From Streptomyces qinzhouensis (lineage in GTDB: Bacteria > Actinomycetota > Actinomycetes > Streptomycetales > Streptomycetaceae): a stretch of DNA of 64,000 nucleotides. The stretch lies in NCBI RefSeq assembly GCF_007856155.1, contig NZ_CP042266.1:1054001-1118000 (forward strand). Reading direction: 5' to 3'. Within the stretch, counting starts at the first letter, position 1. Each line of letters opens with the position of its first letter. Shown here in pieces: positions 43,542 through 53,426 of the stretch. The position numbers and the translations under genes were made by a program. The notes beneath the pieces are model-generated. The model had not been told where the DNA came from. It saw nothing but the letters and a program-made list of their open reading frames with translations, and made no database searches.

Positions 43542-45314
43542 TCACGCCTCCTTCGGGTCGGTGGGGGCGGTGGTACGGCGGGAGCGGCGCAGCGGCGGCT
43601 TGGCTCCGAGGCGGGCCGGGTCGAGCCCGGACCACGGGTGGCCGTTGCCGAAGAACTTGGTCCGCGCCAGCAGCGTCATCAGCGGCTTGGTGAAGAAGAA
43701 GACCACGACGACGTCGAGCAGGGTGGTCAGGCCCAGGGTGAAGGCGAAGCCCTGCACCTTTCCGACGGTGACGAAGAAGAGCACCGCGGCGGCGAGGAAG
43801 GACACGAAGTCCGAGACCAGGATGGTGCGCCGGGCGCGCGGCCAGGCCCGCTCGACCGCGGGACGCAGGGTGCGGCCCTCGCGGATCTCGTCCCTTATCC
43901 GTTCGAAGTACACGATGAACGAGTCGGCGGTGATACCGATGGCGACGATGGCACCACAGACGGCCGGCAGGTTCAGCGCGAAGCCGATACCGGGGCCGAG
44001 CAGGGACATCAGGGTGTAGGTGAGGACCGCGGAGGCCAGCAGGCTGAGGATCGCGACGATCGACAGACCGCGGTAGTAGACCACCAGGTAGATGATGACC
44101 AGCGCGAGGCCGATGGCGCCCGCGATCAGACCGGCCCGCAGCTGCTCGCCACCGAGGGCGGCGCTCACGGTGTCGACGCTCTGCTCCTCGAAGCTGAGCG
44201 GCAGGGCACCGTAGGAGAGGATGTTGCCCAGGTTCTGGGCGGACTCGCGGTCGAAGCTGCCGGAGATCTCGGCATTGGCGCTGAGGGTCTGCTGGACGCT
44301 CGGGGCCGACATCACTTCACCGTCGAGCACGATGGCGAACTGGTTCAGCGGCGCCTGCTGCTGGGACAGCTTGCCGGTGATCTTCTCGAACTTCTTCGAG
44401 CCGGACTTCGTGAAGTCCATGGTGACGATCCACATACCGCGCTGCTGGTCGAGCTGGCCCTTGGCCGAGTCGACGTCCTTGCCGTCCACCTCGGCCGGGC
44501 CGAGGATGTACTTCTCCCACTGGCCGGCGCTGTTCTTGCCGCAGGCCACGATGGTGTCCTCGGGCTTGACGTTCTCGTTGAGCGCGCTGCGCTCCTCGGG
44601 CTTGGTGCAGTTCAGCGCGGTGAACCGCTGCTCAAGACCGGAGGCGGCCGGAGTGCTGGGATCCGGGGTCTTGGCCGCGGGGTCCTTCTTCTCGGCGGGC
44701 TTGCCGGACGTGGTCGCCGCCGGGGTGCCGGAGGTGCCGGGCGTCGGCGCCTTCAGACCCTCGGTGACGGCCCGGCCCTGCGCGGTGGCGCTGGGGTTCG
44801 TGGACGGGCTCTCCTTGCCGTCACCCTTCTTCCCCTTGTCCTCGGCCCCGGCGGAGGCCGAGGAGCTGGGAGAGGGTGCGGGGGTCTCCTGCTGGACGGG
44901 TCCGCCCGCGGCGACGTTCAGCACCGGCCGGAAGTAGAGCTGGGCGGTCGTACCGACCTGCTTGCGCGCCGCTTCGGAGTTGGTCCCCTTGGGGATGTTC
45001 ACCACGATGTTGGACGAGCCCTGGGTCTGGACCTCGGCTTCGGAGACACCGAGACCGTTGACCCGGCGCTCGATGATGCCGACCGCCGTGTTCATGTTGG
45101 TCTCGTTGACGGCGTCTTCCTTGCCGGGCTGGGCCTTCGCCTTCAGCGTGATCGTCGTCCCGCCGGCCAGGTCGATGCCCAGCCGTGGCGTGGTGTCCCC
45201 GGACAAGAACATGCCGCCGGTCAGCGCGGCCATGACGATCAGGATGAACGCCAGGGTGCGTCCTGGCTTCCCCTGAGCCCCCGTGGGCCTTCGGCCCCTC
45301 TTCGGTGCTGCCAC
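43542..45314 (-). CDS. secD: protein translocase subunit SecD with Ser/Pro/Thr-rich insert
   Basis: The 590-residue product has an N-terminal membrane helix (TLAFILIVMAALTGGMF), the D1 motif GIDLAGGTTITL, the P1 domain, and five C-terminal helices with AVCGAIVAIGITADSFIVYFERI. Within P1, residues about 142-228 are a low-complexity linker of Pro, Ser, Thr, Ala and Lys absent from most SecD proteins; it is likely a surface loop outside the membrane. The GTG start at 45314 gives VAAPKRGRRPTGAQG. Confidence 0.95.
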   Translation of the reverse strand: MAAPKRGRRPTGAQGKPGRTLAFILIVMAALTGGMFLSGDTTPRLGIDLAGGTTITLKAKAQPGKEDAVNETNMNTAVGIIERRVNGLGVSEAEVQTQGSSNIVVNIPKGTNSEAARKQVGTTAQLYFRPVLNVAAGGPVQQETPAPSPSSSASAGAEDKGKKGDGKESPSTNPSATAQGRAVTEGLKAPTPGTSGTPAATTSGKPAEKKDPAAKTPDPSTPAASGLEQRFTALNCTKPEERSALNENVKPEDTIVACGKNSAGQWEKYILGPAEVDGKDVDSAKGQLDQQRGMWIVTMDFTKSGSKKFEKITGKLSQQQAPLNQFAIVLDGEVMSAPSVQQTLSANAEISGSFDRESAQNLGNILSYGALPLSFEEQSVDTVSAALGGEQLRAGLIAGAIGLALVIIYLVVYYRGLSIVAILSLLASAVLTYTLMSLLGPGIGFALNLPAVCGAIVAIGITADSFIVYFERIRDEIREGRTLRPAVERAWPRARRTILVSDFVSFLAAAVLFFVTVGKVQGFAFTLGLTTLLDVVVVFFFTKPLMTLLARTKFFGNGHPWSGLDPARLGAKPPLRRSRRTTAPTDPKEA

Positions 45315-45410
45315 CTTCTCGATTCTCCCTGTCCAACCGTCCCGCGCCGGGTGTGCGACGGGGCGGCCACGAAGTGTTGTGGGGCCCAGCCCCCCGCAGA
45401 AGTCAACACG

Positions 45411-45456
45411 ATCACGGGACCGCCGGGCACCCCTTGTGCCCGGCGGTCCCGGTGAT
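45411..45456 (-). terminator. hairpin between yajC and secD
   Basis: GGGACCGCCGGGCAC (45416-45430) pairs perfectly with 45436-45450 across a 5-base loop, extended by ATCAC/GTGAT with one bulge. It follows the yajC stop closely and may set the yajC:secD ratio. Confidence 0.65.
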
Positions 45457-45458
45457 GG

Positions 45459-45977
45459 CTACTTCTTGCCGTCGGCCTTGCCGTCCGTGGACGGTGCGGC
45501 CTCCTCCGAAGCAGTGGCGTCGGCGGCCTCGGCGGCGGTGTCCGCGTCGGCGTCCTTGACCTCGTCCTTGCCGGCCTCCGGCTTCTTGCCGAGGTCGATC
45601 TTGGCGTCCCCGGCGGGCTCGCCGGCCTCGGTCAGCGAGGAGGCGTCGTCCGGCACGGCCGGGAGCTCCTCGTCGACCGGGGCGGCGTCGGGGTCGTCAC
45701 CGTGGACGATGTGGTTGTACTCCTCGTCGGAGAGGACCGCGCCGATGGCGTTCTTCGCGTAGACGGCGTAGATGCCGGGGGCGATCTCGAGGAGCACGGT
45801 CTCGTCGTGGAGCTCCTTGACGGTGGCGTACATGCCCCCGATCGTCCGGACCCCGGTGCCGGGCTGCATGGAGTCGCGCATCGCCGCCGCCTGCTGCTGC
45901 TTCTTCTTGGCGGAGCGGGTCATCAGGAACATGGCCCCGATGAGCACGATGAAGGGGAGGAAAGTCAGGAGACTCAC
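45459..45977 (-). CDS. yajC: preprotein translocase accessory subunit YajC
   Basis: YajC associates with SecDF. The 172-residue product has one N-terminal membrane helix (LLTFLPFIVLIGAMFLMTR), the core PGTGVRTIGGMYATVKEL and IYAVYAKNAIGAV, and a long acidic tail (Asp/Glu/Ala rich, residues about 90-172), much longer than the roughly 110-residue E. coli protein. GTG start at 45977. Confidence 0.92.
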   Translation of the reverse strand: MSLLTFLPFIVLIGAMFLMTRSAKKKQQQAAAMRDSMQPGTGVRTIGGMYATVKELHDETVLLEIAPGIYAVYAKNAIGAVLSDEEYNHIVHGDDPDAAPVDEELPAVPDDASSLTEAGEPAGDAKIDLGKKPEAGKDEVKDADADTAAEAADATASEEAAPSTDGKADGKK

Positions 45978-46145
45978 GGGAAGAAACTTCCTTCACACGA
46001 CCGCGTCGATTGTGGCGGCCTATCTACGGGGGGTGGGCGCGCCGACCTGAGAAGGGCGGCATCGGCGGAGTCTAGGCGAGTCCGCATCGATGGAACAACG
46101 CCCAGCATCCCACCGTAGTTCCTGGCAGGGACAGTATCCGCGCCG

Positions 46146-47294
46146 TCACGCCCCGAACAGGCCCTGATGTCCGCTTGCGCCCGGGGCCTGCGCGGGCGGG
46201 GTGAGACCGAGATGTGCCCAAGCGGCCGGGGTGGCGATCCGGCCCCGGGGGGTACGGGCGAGCAGTCCCTCCCGGACGAGGAAGGGCTCGGCGACCTCCT
46301 CGACCGTCTCGCGCTCCTCCCCCACCGCCACGGCCAGTGTCGACAGGCCCACCGGCCCGCCGCCGAACAGTTTCAGCAGGGCCTTCAGAACGGCCCGGTC
46401 CAGCCGGTCGAGGCCCCGGCTGTCGACCTCGTACACCCCGAGGGCGACGGCCGCCACCTCGCGGTTGATCACTCCGTCCGCCTTGACCTGGGCGTAGTCA
46501 CGGACCCGGCGCAGCAGACGGTTGGCGATCCGGGGCGTGCCGCGGGAGCGTCCGGCGATCTCGGCGGCGCCCTCGGTGTCGATCTCCACATCGAGCAGTT
46601 GCGCCGAACGGTGGACGACCCGCTCCAGTTCGACGGGTTCGTAGAACTCCATGTGTCCGGTGAAGCCGAAGCGGTCCCGCAGCGGGGGCGGCAGCAGTCC
46701 GGCCCGGGTGGTGGCGCCGACCAGGGTGAACGGCGGCAGCTCCAGCGGGATGGCGGTGGCCCCGGGCCCCTTGCCGACGATCACGTCGACCCGGAAGTCC
46801 TCCATCGCCATGTAGAGCATTTCCTCGGCGGGACGGGACATCCGGTGGATCTCGTCGAGGAAGAGGACCTCGCCCTCCTGGAGGGAGGACAGGATCGCGG
46901 CGAGATCGCCCGCGTGCTGGATGGCGGGGCCGGAGGTGATCCGGATCGGGGCCTGCATCTCGGTGGCGATGATCATGGAGAGGGTGGTTTTGCCGAGGCC
47001 GGGGGCGCCCGACAGCAGTACGTGGTCGGCGGTGGCGCCCCGGGCGAGGGCGGCCTTCAGCACCAGGTCGAGCTGCTCCCGTACCCGCTCCTGGCCGACG
47101 AATTCGGCCAGCGACTTCGGCCGGAGTGCCGCCTCGACGGCCTGGTCCTCCCCGTCGGCGGCCGCGGCGACCAGCCGGTCGCCCGCCGGGTCCGGGCCCG
47201 CCGCGGGTGCGCCGTGGTCCCCGTACTCCCCGGATCCCTCGTGCTCTCCGGACGCCCGGTCGCCGTCGTCGGAGCTGGTGTCGTACCGGTTCAC
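46146..47294 (-). CDS. ruvB: Holliday junction branch migration ATPase RuvB
   Basis: RuvB is the hexameric motor that moves Holliday junctions. The 382-residue product has Walker [12 protein letters not shown], Walker [10 protein letters not shown], sensor [18 protein letters not shown] and the Arg finger in [20 protein letters not shown]. The first 45 residues are acidic and low complexity. GTG start at 47294, 85 bases past the ruvA stop. Confidence 0.97.
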   Translation of the reverse strand: MNRYDTSSDDGDRASGEHEGSGEYGDHGAPAAGPDPAGDRLVAAAADGEDQAVEAALRPKSLAEFVGQERVREQLDLVLKAALARGATADHVLLSGAPGLGKTTLSMIIATEMQAPIRITSGPAIQHAGDLAAILSSLQEGEVLFLDEIHRMSRPAEEMLYMAMEDFRVDVIVGKGPGATAIPLELPPFTLVGATTRAGLLPPPLRDRFGFTGHMEFYEPVELERVVHRSAQLLDVEIDTEGAAEIAGRSRGTPRIANRLLRRVRDYAQVKADGVINREVAAVALGVYEVDSRGLDRLDRAVLKALLKLFGGGPVGLSTLAVAVGEERETVEEVAEPFLVREGLLARTPRGRIATPAAWAHLGLTPPAQAPGASGHQGLFGA

Positions 47295-47379
47295 TGCGCG
47301 TGTGCCTCGTGTCGTCGGGCGGCCGGGGCCGCGGTGGGTCGGACGCGCCCCGGGCGGGCCGGGGCCCGCCGGGCGGGGG

Positions 47380-47994
47380 TCATCGGGTCCGGTTGAGCGT
47401 CCGGAGCGCCGCCTTCAGCAGCGGGCCCACCGCGGGGACGGCGCCCTCGGCCTCGGCCTGCGGGGCGACGGCCGTGACGGCCTCGTCGGCCTCCCGCGCC
47501 GAGTAGCCCAGGCCGATGAGGGCCGTGTGGAGCTGGTCCCGCCAGGGCGGTGGCACCGCGGCGCCGCCGCTGCGGCCGGCGGGCACACCGACCGGGGCGC
47601 CGAGCCGGTCCTTCAGCTCCAGCAGCAGCTTCTGCGCGCCCCGCTTCCCGATCCCGGGGACCGCGATCAGCGCCTTCTCGTCGCCCGTCGCGACGGCGGC
47701 CCGCAGGGCGTCGGGCGCGTGGACGGCGAGCATGGCCTGGGCGAGCCGGGGGCCGACCCCGCTCGCGGTCTGGAGCAGCTCGAACACCTGGCGTTCGTCG
47801 TCGTCCGCGAAGCCGTACAGCGTCAGGGAGTCCTCCCGGACCACCAGGGAGGTGGCGAGGACGGCCTCCTCGCCGACGCGGAGGCGGGCGAGGGTGTCCG
47901 GTGTGCACTGCACGGCCATGCCGACACCGCCGACGTCGATCACCGCGGTCGTGGGGGCGAGTGCGGCGACCTGGCCACGGACGGAGGCGATCAT
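47380..47994 (-). CDS. ruvA: Holliday junction DNA helicase subunit RuvA
   Basis: RuvA binds the four-way junction and loads RuvB. The 204-residue product has the OB fold ([21 protein letters not shown]), helix-hairpin-helix motifs ([16 protein letters not shown] and [19 protein letters not shown]) and the RuvB-binding C-terminal domain ([19 protein letters not shown]). ATG 47994 overlaps the ruvC stop (ATGA). Confidence 0.97.
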   Translation of the reverse strand: MIASVRGQVAALAPTTAVIDVGGVGMAVQCTPDTLARLRVGEEAVLATSLVVREDSLTLYGFADDDERQVFELLQTASGVGPRLAQAMLAVHAPDALRAAVATGDEKALIAVPGIGKRGAQKLLLELKDRLGAPVGVPAGRSGGAAVPPPWRDQLHTALIGLGYSAREADEAVTAVAPQAEAEGAVPAVGPLLKAALRTLNRTR

Positions 47995-48542
47995 GCGGTA
48001 CGGCCTTTCGGGGGCTGGGCGGAGGGGGCGGCGCGGTGCCGGGCGACGGCCTCCTGGAGGCGGTTCTGCGCGGGACTGCGCCAGATATGGCAGATGGCGA
48101 GCGCCAGGGCGTCCGCGGCGTCGGCCGGTTTGGGCGGGGCGGCGAGCCTCAGCAGTCTGGTCACCATGGCGCCGACCTGGGCCTTGTCGGCCCGGCCCGA
48201 GCCGGTGATCGCGGCCTTGACCTCGCTGGGGGTGTGCAGCACCACGGGGATGCCGCGGCGGGAGGCGCAGAGCATGGCGACCGCGCTGGCCTGGGCGGTG
48301 CCCATCACCGTACGGACGTTGTGCTGGCTGAAGACCCGCTCGACGGCGACCCGTTCGGGACGGTGCTCGTCGAGCCAGCGCTCGATGCCCTCCTCGATGG
48401 CGACGAGCCGGTCGCCGAGGTCGGCGTCGGGGGAGGTCCGGACGACACCGACACCGACCATGGTCAGCGGACGGCCCGCCACCCCGTCCACCACGCCCAC
48501 ACCGCACCGGGTCAGCCCCGGGTCGACCCCCAGCACGCGCAC
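47991..48542 (-). CDS. ruvC: crossover junction endodeoxyribonuclease RuvC
   Basis: RuvC resolves Holliday junctions by cutting two strands. The 183-residue product has acidic catalytic residues in [12 protein letters not shown] (Asp), [14 protein letters not shown] (Glu) and the C-terminal [12 protein letters not shown] (Asp pair), plus [15 protein letters not shown] start at 48542. The C-terminal 20 residues are variable. Confidence 0.97.
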   Translation of the reverse strand: MRVLGVDPGLTRCGVGVVDGVAGRPLTMVGVGVVRTSPDADLGDRLVAIEEGIERWLDEHRPERVAVERVFSQHNVRTVMGTAQASAVAMLCASRRGIPVVLHTPSEVKAAITGSGRADKAQVGAMVTRLLRLAAPPKPADAADALALAICHIWRSPAQNRLQEAVARHRAAPSAQPPKGRTA

Positions 48543-48607
48543 GCCGCCCCTCCTTCGGTCATCTGTTTGTGCAGGCTATCGGGCGGCACCGACAACGGAC
48601 ACGAACA

Positions 48608-48646
48608 AGGGCGGGCCGGAGGGTGTTTCGCCCTCCGGCCCGCCCT
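48608..48646 (-). terminator. hairpin terminator after yebC
   Basis: AGGGCGGGCCGGAGGG (48608-48623) pairs perfectly with 48631-48646 across a TGTTTCG loop, 13 bases past the yebC stop. Confidence 0.75.
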
Positions 48647-48659
48647 GTCGAAGCCCGTA

Positions 48660-49412
48660 TCAGATGTCGACCTTCGCCATGACCTCGTCCGAGACGTCGA
48701 AGTTGGCGAAGACGTTCTGCACGTCGTCGCTGTCCTCCAGGGCGTCGATCAGCTTGAAGATCTTCCGAGCGCCCTCCTCGTCCAGCTCGACCTGCATGGT
48801 CGGGACGAAGTTGGCCTCGGCGGAGTCGTAGTCGATGCCCTGCTCCTGGAGCGCGCTGCGGACCGCGACCAGGTCGGTGGCCTCGCTGAGCACCTCGAAG
48901 GACTCACCGAGGTCGTTGACCTCCTCGGCGCCCGCGTCCAGCACCGCGCCCAGCACATCGTCCTCGGTCAGCCCGCCCTTGGGGACGATCACGACGCCCT
49001 TGCGGTTGAAGAGGTACGAGACGGAGCCCGGGTCGGCCATGGAGCCGCCGTTGCGGGTCATGGCGACCCGGACGTCCGACGCGGCGCGGTTACGGTTGTC
49101 GGTGAGGCACTCGATGAGCACCGCGACACCGTTGGGGCCGTAGCCCTCGTACATGATCGTCTCGTAGTCCGCGCCGCCCGCTTCGAGGCCGGCGCCGCGC
49201 TTGAGCGCGGAGTCGATGTTCTTGTTGGGCACCGACTGCTTCTTCGCCTTCTGGATGGCGTCGAAGAGGGTCGGGTTGCCCTCGATGTCGGCGCCGCCCA
49301 TCCGGGCCGCGACCTCGATGTTCTTGATGAGCTTCGCGAAGAGTTTGCCGCGCTTGGCGTCGATCACGGCCTTCTTGTGCTTCGTCGTAGCCCATTTAGA
49401 GTGGCCGGACAT
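48660..49412 (-). CDS. yebC: YebC/PmpR-family protein
   Basis: YebC-family proteins act as transcription regulators or, in newer work, as translation factors at proline stretches. The 250-residue product shows the family signature [25 protein letters not shown] and [23 protein letters not shown], followed by [20 protein letters not shown] 49412 with AAGGAGACAGG upstream. It lies upstream of ruvCAB, its common place. Confidence 0.96.
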   Translation of the reverse strand: MSGHSKWATTKHKKAVIDAKRGKLFAKLIKNIEVAARMGGADIEGNPTLFDAIQKAKKQSVPNKNIDSALKRGAGLEAGGADYETIMYEGYGPNGVAVLIECLTDNRNRAASDVRVAMTRNGGSMADPGSVSYLFNRKGVVIVPKGGLTEDDVLGAVLDAGAEEVNDLGESFEVLSEATDLVAVRSALQEQGIDYDSAEANFVPTMQVELDEEGARKIFKLIDALEDSDDVQNVFANFDVSDEVMAKVDI

Positions 49413-49487
49413 CTGCCTGTCTCCTTCGCGTAACCCGTTGCTGCTGCTGTGCTGCTGTGCGCAGGCTGAGATCCTACCGGGATCCCT

Positions 49488-50075
49488 TCACCCGGCCGCG
49501 CGCACCATGTCCGTGAACAGCGCGTGGACCCGGTGATCACCGGTCAGCTCGGGGTGGAACGAGGTCGCGAGCGCACGGCCCTGGCGTACGGCGACGATAT
49601 GGCCGCCGTGTTCGGCGAGGATCTCGACCTCGGCGCCCACGGACTCCACCCAGGGGGCCCGGATGAAGACGCCCTCCACCGGGCCGTCGATCCCGGCGAC
49701 GCCGACCGCCGCTTCGAAGGACTCGTTCTGGCGGCCGAAGGCGTTGCGGCGGACGATCATGTCGATGCCGCCGATCGTCTCCTGGCCCGAGCGGGGGTCG
49801 AGGATCTTGTCGGCGAGCATGATCAGCCCGGCGCAGGTGCCGTAGACCGGCATTCCGGAGCGGACCCGCTCGCGCAGCGGCTCCATCACCCCGAAGAGGG
49901 TCGCCAGCTTGGACATCGTGGTGGACTCGCCGCCGGGAATGACCAGGGCGTCGACCTCGGCCAGTTCCTCGGGCCGTCGTACGGGCCTGGCCACGGCGTC
50001 CGCCGCGGCCAGGGCGATCAGATGCTCCCGTACATCGCCCTGGAGGGCGAGGACACCGATCAGCGGAGTGCTCAC
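49488..50075 (-). CDS. pdxT: pyridoxal 5'-phosphate synthase glutaminase subunit
   Basis: PdxT supplies ammonia to PdxS. The 195-residue product is a class I glutamine amidotransferase with [22 protein letters not shown], nucleophile Cys in [10 protein letters not shown], and His/Glu in SFHPELTGD. The GTG start at 50075 shares one base with the pdxS stop (TAGTG). Confidence 0.97.
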   Translation of the reverse strand: MSTPLIGVLALQGDVREHLIALAAADAVARPVRRPEELAEVDALVIPGGESTTMSKLATLFGVMEPLRERVRSGMPVYGTCAGLIMLADKILDPRSGQETIGGIDMIVRRNAFGRQNESFEAAVGVAGIDGPVEGVFIRAPWVESVGAEVEILAEHGGHIVAVRQGRALATSFHPELTGDHRVHALFTDMVRAAG

Positions 50076-50995
50076 TACCAGCCCCGGTTGGCGTAGCGCT
50101 CGGCCTCGGGCAGGGTGTCGCAGTTGATACCGACCATGGCCTCGCCCAGGTTGCGGGAGGCATCCGCGATGATCTTCGGGTCGTCGTAGAAGGTGGTGGC
50201 CTTCACGATGGCGGCGGCGCGCTTGGCCGGGTCGCCCGACTTGAAGATGCCGGAGCCGACGAAGACGCCCTCGGCGCCCAGCTGGCGCATCAGCGCGGCG
50301 TCGGCGGGGGTGGCGACACCACCGGCGGAGAAGAGGACGACGGGCAGCTTGCCCAGCTCGGCGGCCTCCTTCACCAGCTCGTACGGGGCCCGCAGCTCCT
50401 TCGCCGCGGCGTACAGCTCGTTGTTGTCGAAGCCGCGCAGCCGGGCGATCTCGTTCTTGATCTGGCGCAGGTGGCGGACGGCCTCGACGACATTGCCGGT
50501 GCCGGCCTCGCCCTTGGAGCGGATCATCGCGGCGCCCTCGGCGATCCGGCGCAGCGCCTCGCCCAGGTTGGTGGCGCCGCAGACGAACGGCGTGGTGAAG
50601 GCCCACTTGTCGGAGTGGTTGACCTCGTCGGCGGGGGTCAGCACCTCCGACTCGTCGATGTAGTCGACGCCGAGGGACTGGAGGACCTGCGCCTCGACGA
50701 AGTGGCCGATGCGGGACTTGGCCATCACCGGGATGGAGACCGCCTCGATGATCTCTTCGATCATGTTGGGGTCGGACATCCGGGCGACTCCGCCGTCCTT
50801 GCGGATATCGGCCGGAACCCGCTCCAGGGCCATGACGGCGACGGCGCCCGCGTCCTCGGCGATCTTCGCCTGCTCGGCGTTGACCACGTCCATGATGACG
50901 CCGCCCTTGAGCTGCTCGGCCATACCGCGCTTGACGCGGGCGGTACCGGTCGCGGGGGCGTCGGACTGCGGGGTGCTGGAGAGCGTGCTGGACAC
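50075..50995 (-). CDS. pdxS: pyridoxal 5'-phosphate synthase lyase subunit
   Basis: PdxS builds PLP from ribose 5-phosphate, glyceraldehyde 3-phosphate and ammonia. From GTG 50995 (GAGG upstream) the 306-residue product has [17 protein letters not shown], the catalytic Lys in [15 protein letters not shown], and [17 protein letters not shown] near the phosphate site. The frame to 51055 would add 20 residues of low similarity to the family. Confidence 0.97.
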   Translation of the reverse strand: MSSTLSSTPQSDAPATGTARVKRGMAEQLKGGVIMDVVNAEQAKIAEDAGAVAVMALERVPADIRKDGGVARMSDPNMIEEIIEAVSIPVMAKSRIGHFVEAQVLQSLGVDYIDESEVLTPADEVNHSDKWAFTTPFVCGATNLGEALRRIAEGAAMIRSKGEAGTGNVVEAVRHLRQIKNEIARLRGFDNNELYAAAKELRAPYELVKEAAELGKLPVVLFSAGGVATPADAALMRQLGAEGVFVGSGIFKSGDPAKRAAAIVKATTFYDDPKIIADASRNLGEAMVGINCDTLPEAERYANRGW

Positions 50996-51157
50996 GGAGA
51001 CCTCACTCGGTGGCGGATGGCTGCGAAGGGCGCGAACCGGGGACGGTCGCGACATCGATGGAACCGCCCCGGATCAGGCCACGGCAAGGGCCAATGAGGA
51101 GCCGGTGGATCGTTTTCGCTGGTCAGCCGAGGGGGCGGCGGCCCGGGTCATGGTTCG

Positions 51158-51703
51158 TCAGGTGCCGGGGCGGTCGGCGAGCGCGGTCGGCGGCGCGTCG
51201 TCCATCTCGAACGCGAGCGGGAAGGGGGCGTGTCCCGCCAGCCGGAACCAGCGCACCTTGCGGTGGCGGCGCAGGGCGCGGGCGGCGCGTACGGCGTCGT
51301 TGTGGAACCGCCGGGCCATGGGCACCCGGCGTACCGCGTGCGCCAGTTCGTCGGCGGCCTCCTCCCCGCCGGGGACCTCGCGCACCGCCTCCATCTGGGC
51401 GGGCTCCTCGAACACCGCCCGCAGCGCGGCGCTCAGTTCGCTCTCCGCGACCTCCCGGTGATCCTCCTCGGCCTGCCGGGCGGCGTGCGCGGCCTCGTAG
51501 AGCACGATCGACGCGGCGGGGTCCAGCACTCCGGACGTCGCCAGCTCCTGGGCCACGGAGGCCCGGCGCAGCAACTGCGCGTCGAGCGCGGCCCGGGCGG
51601 CGTCGATCCGGGTGTGCAGCCGGTCGAGCCGGCCGGCGGTCCAGCTCAGATAGAGCCCGACGAGGACGAGCGCGACAAGGATCCAGATGAGTGTTGCGGT
51701 CAC
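51158..51703 (-). CDS. LemA-like single-pass membrane protein
   Basis: A 181-residue protein of unknown function. A membrane helix at residues 4-20 (TLIWILVALVLVGLYLS) is followed by a helical segment RLDRLHTRIDAARAALDAQLLRRASVAQELA, which has the pattern of the LemA family core. A basic C-terminal stretch (RRFHNDAVRAARALRRHRKVRWFRLAGHAPFPLAFEMDD) ends in a motif often seen at the end of LemA-like proteins. GTG 51703. Confidence 0.75.
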   Translation of the reverse strand: MTATLIWILVALVLVGLYLSWTAGRLDRLHTRIDAARAALDAQLLRRASVAQELATSGVLDPAASIVLYEAAHAARQAEEDHREVAESELSAALRAVFEEPAQMEAVREVPGGEEAADELAHAVRRVPMARRFHNDAVRAARALRRHRKVRWFRLAGHAPFPLAFEMDDAPPTALADRPGT

Positions 51704-52241
51704 GCTGCGCTAGCGTAGCGGGCCGTGCGCGGGCTCCCGGCCACGGTGTGCGCCGGGCGGCGCGGGCCCGCTGCCCGCCACCCCGGGTACGGCTCCCCGG
51801 AGCCGGTGGCGACGCCGGGTGACGGACCAACCGCACGGCCCGGACGCCCGGCGGCGCGGGTCCCGGACCGCCTGGGGGGCGGCGGGCCCGGGCTCGGGCG
51901 GCCGTGAGCCGGGGCACGAACGGGATCGGCGGCCGGTAGGCGGGGACAACGCCGGGTGACGCTCCGGCGGACCGCCCCCGGCAACCGCGTGGGCCGGACG
52001 GCCGACGGTACGGGCCCGGACTCCGTATCCGGGCAGCGGGCCCGGGGCGGGCCGGGGGCGAGGGCGGCTGTGGGCCGGATGCGCATCCGCCCGCGGCCCG
52101 GCCGGATGCGGCAGCCCCGGCGAGCCCGGCGCAACGCCGGGTGACGTACCGCCCCGGCAGTACGCGGCCCCGACTCCGGTCGGGGCAACGGGCCCCGGGC
52201 GCGGGCGGGATGCCTTTTCGGGGCGGGCCCCTGGATACCCC
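51704..52241. other. gene-free region between the LemA-like gene and pimA
   Basis: About 540 bases without a credible gene. ACGCCGGGTGAC occurs three times (51812, 51949, 52134) and CGGATGCGCATCCG at 52076-52089 is a perfect 14-base palindrome. Neither has a recognisable role. Confidence 0.5.
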
Positions 52242-53426
52242 TCAGCGGGAGGCGCCCCCGCGGGCGAGGCCGAGGCGGGTGCGCAGGCCCGGGCGGTCGT
52301 CGGTGGCGACGGATGCCGCGCCCGCGGTCACCGTCTCGTAGACCGCCAGGATGTCCGCGCCGACCGTGGACCAGTCGAAGCGCCGGACATGGGCCAGGGC
52401 CCGTTCCCGGAGCCCGGCGCGGCGCTCCGGGTCACCGAGCAGCCGGATCGCGGCGTCGGCCAGGGAGTCCGGATCCTCGTTGGCGAACAGCTCCCCCGCC
52501 GCGCCCTGGTCGAGAACCTGCGCGAAGGCGTCGATATCGCTGGCGAGGACCGGTGCGCCCGCCGACATCGCCTCGACCAGGATGATTCCGAAGCTCTCGC
52601 CGCCGGTGTTGGGCGCCACATACACATCGACGCTGCGCAGCAGCTTGGCCTTGTCCTCGTCGCTGACCATCCCGAGGAATTCCACCCTGGACCGCATCTC
52701 GGGCGGCAGGGACGCGACGGCCTCCTCCTCGTCGCCCCGCCCGGCGACCAGCAGCCGGGTGCCGGGGCGGGCCGCCAGGATCTTCGGAAGGGCCTTCATC
52801 AGGACGGGCAGGCCCTTGCGCGGCTCGTCGATCCGGCCGATGAAACCGAGTACCCCGGCGTCCGGCTCGCCCTGCCACTCCTTGCGGGGTTCGGCGTGTT
52901 CGAAGAAGGAGACGTCGACACCGTTGGGGATGGTGACGGCGTCGCCGCCGAGGTGCTCGACGAGGGTGCGCCGGGCGTACTCGCTGACCGCGATCCGCGC
53001 GCTGATCTTCTCCAGCGCGGGCTGGAGGATCGGATAGGCGGCGATCATCGCCCGGGAGCGCGGGTTGGAGGTGTGGAAGGTCGCCACGATCGGGCCCTGC
53101 GCGGCCCAGCAGGCGAGCAGTCCGAGCGACGGCGAGGTCGGCTCATGGATGTGGATCACGTCGAAGGTGCCGTCGTGGAGCCAGCGCCGCACCCGGGCGG
53201 CCGACAGGAAGCCGAAGTTGAGCCGGGCGACGGAGCCGTTGTACGGGACGGGGACGGCGCGCCCGGCGGAGACGACGTACGGCGGCAGCGGGGTGTCGTC
53301 GTCGGCGGGGGCGAGGACGGAGACCTCGTGGCCGAGCCGGATGAGGTGTTCGGCCAGGTCGCGGATGTGGAACTGGACCCCGCCGGGGACGTCCCAGGAG
53401 TACGGGCAGACGATGCCGATCCTCAT
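52242..53426 (-). CDS. pimA: phosphatidyl-myo-inositol mannosyltransferase (PimA-like)
   Basis: PimA transfers the first mannose from GDP-mannose to phosphatidylinositol at the inner face of the membrane. The 394-residue GT4 protein begins MRIGIVCPYSWDVPGGVQFH, closely like mycobacterial PimA, with VPYNGSVARLNFG, HIHEPTSPSLG, RIAVSEYARR, GRIDEPRKGLPVL and the EX7E-type GGESFGIILVEAMSAGAPV. ATG 53426 overlaps the acyltransferase stop. The neighbours (pgsA, PatA-like) are the next steps of the same lipid pathway. Confidence 0.9.
   Translation of the reverse strand: MRIGIVCPYSWDVPGGVQFHIRDLAEHLIRLGHEVSVLAPADDDTPLPPYVVSAGRAVPVPYNGSVARLNFGFLSAARVRRWLHDGTFDVIHIHEPTSPSLGLLACWAAQGPIVATFHTSNPRSRAMIAAYPILQPALEKISARIAVSEYARRTLVEHLGGDAVTIPNGVDVSFFEHAEPRKEWQGEPDAGVLGFIGRIDEPRKGLPVLMKALPKILAARPGTRLLVAGRGDEEEAVASLPPEMRSRVEFLGMVSDEDKAKLLRSVDVYVAPNTGGESFGIILVEAMSAGAPVLASDIDAFAQVLDQGAAGELFANEDPDSLADAAIRLLGDPERRAGLRERALAHVRRFDWSTVGADILAVYETVTAGAASVATDDRPGLRTRLGLARGGASR

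Noticed and set aside
51812..52146. A direct repeat family ACGCCGGGTGAC
   Set aside because: Three short copies at uneven spacing in GC-rich DNA can arise by chance, and flanks do not match.
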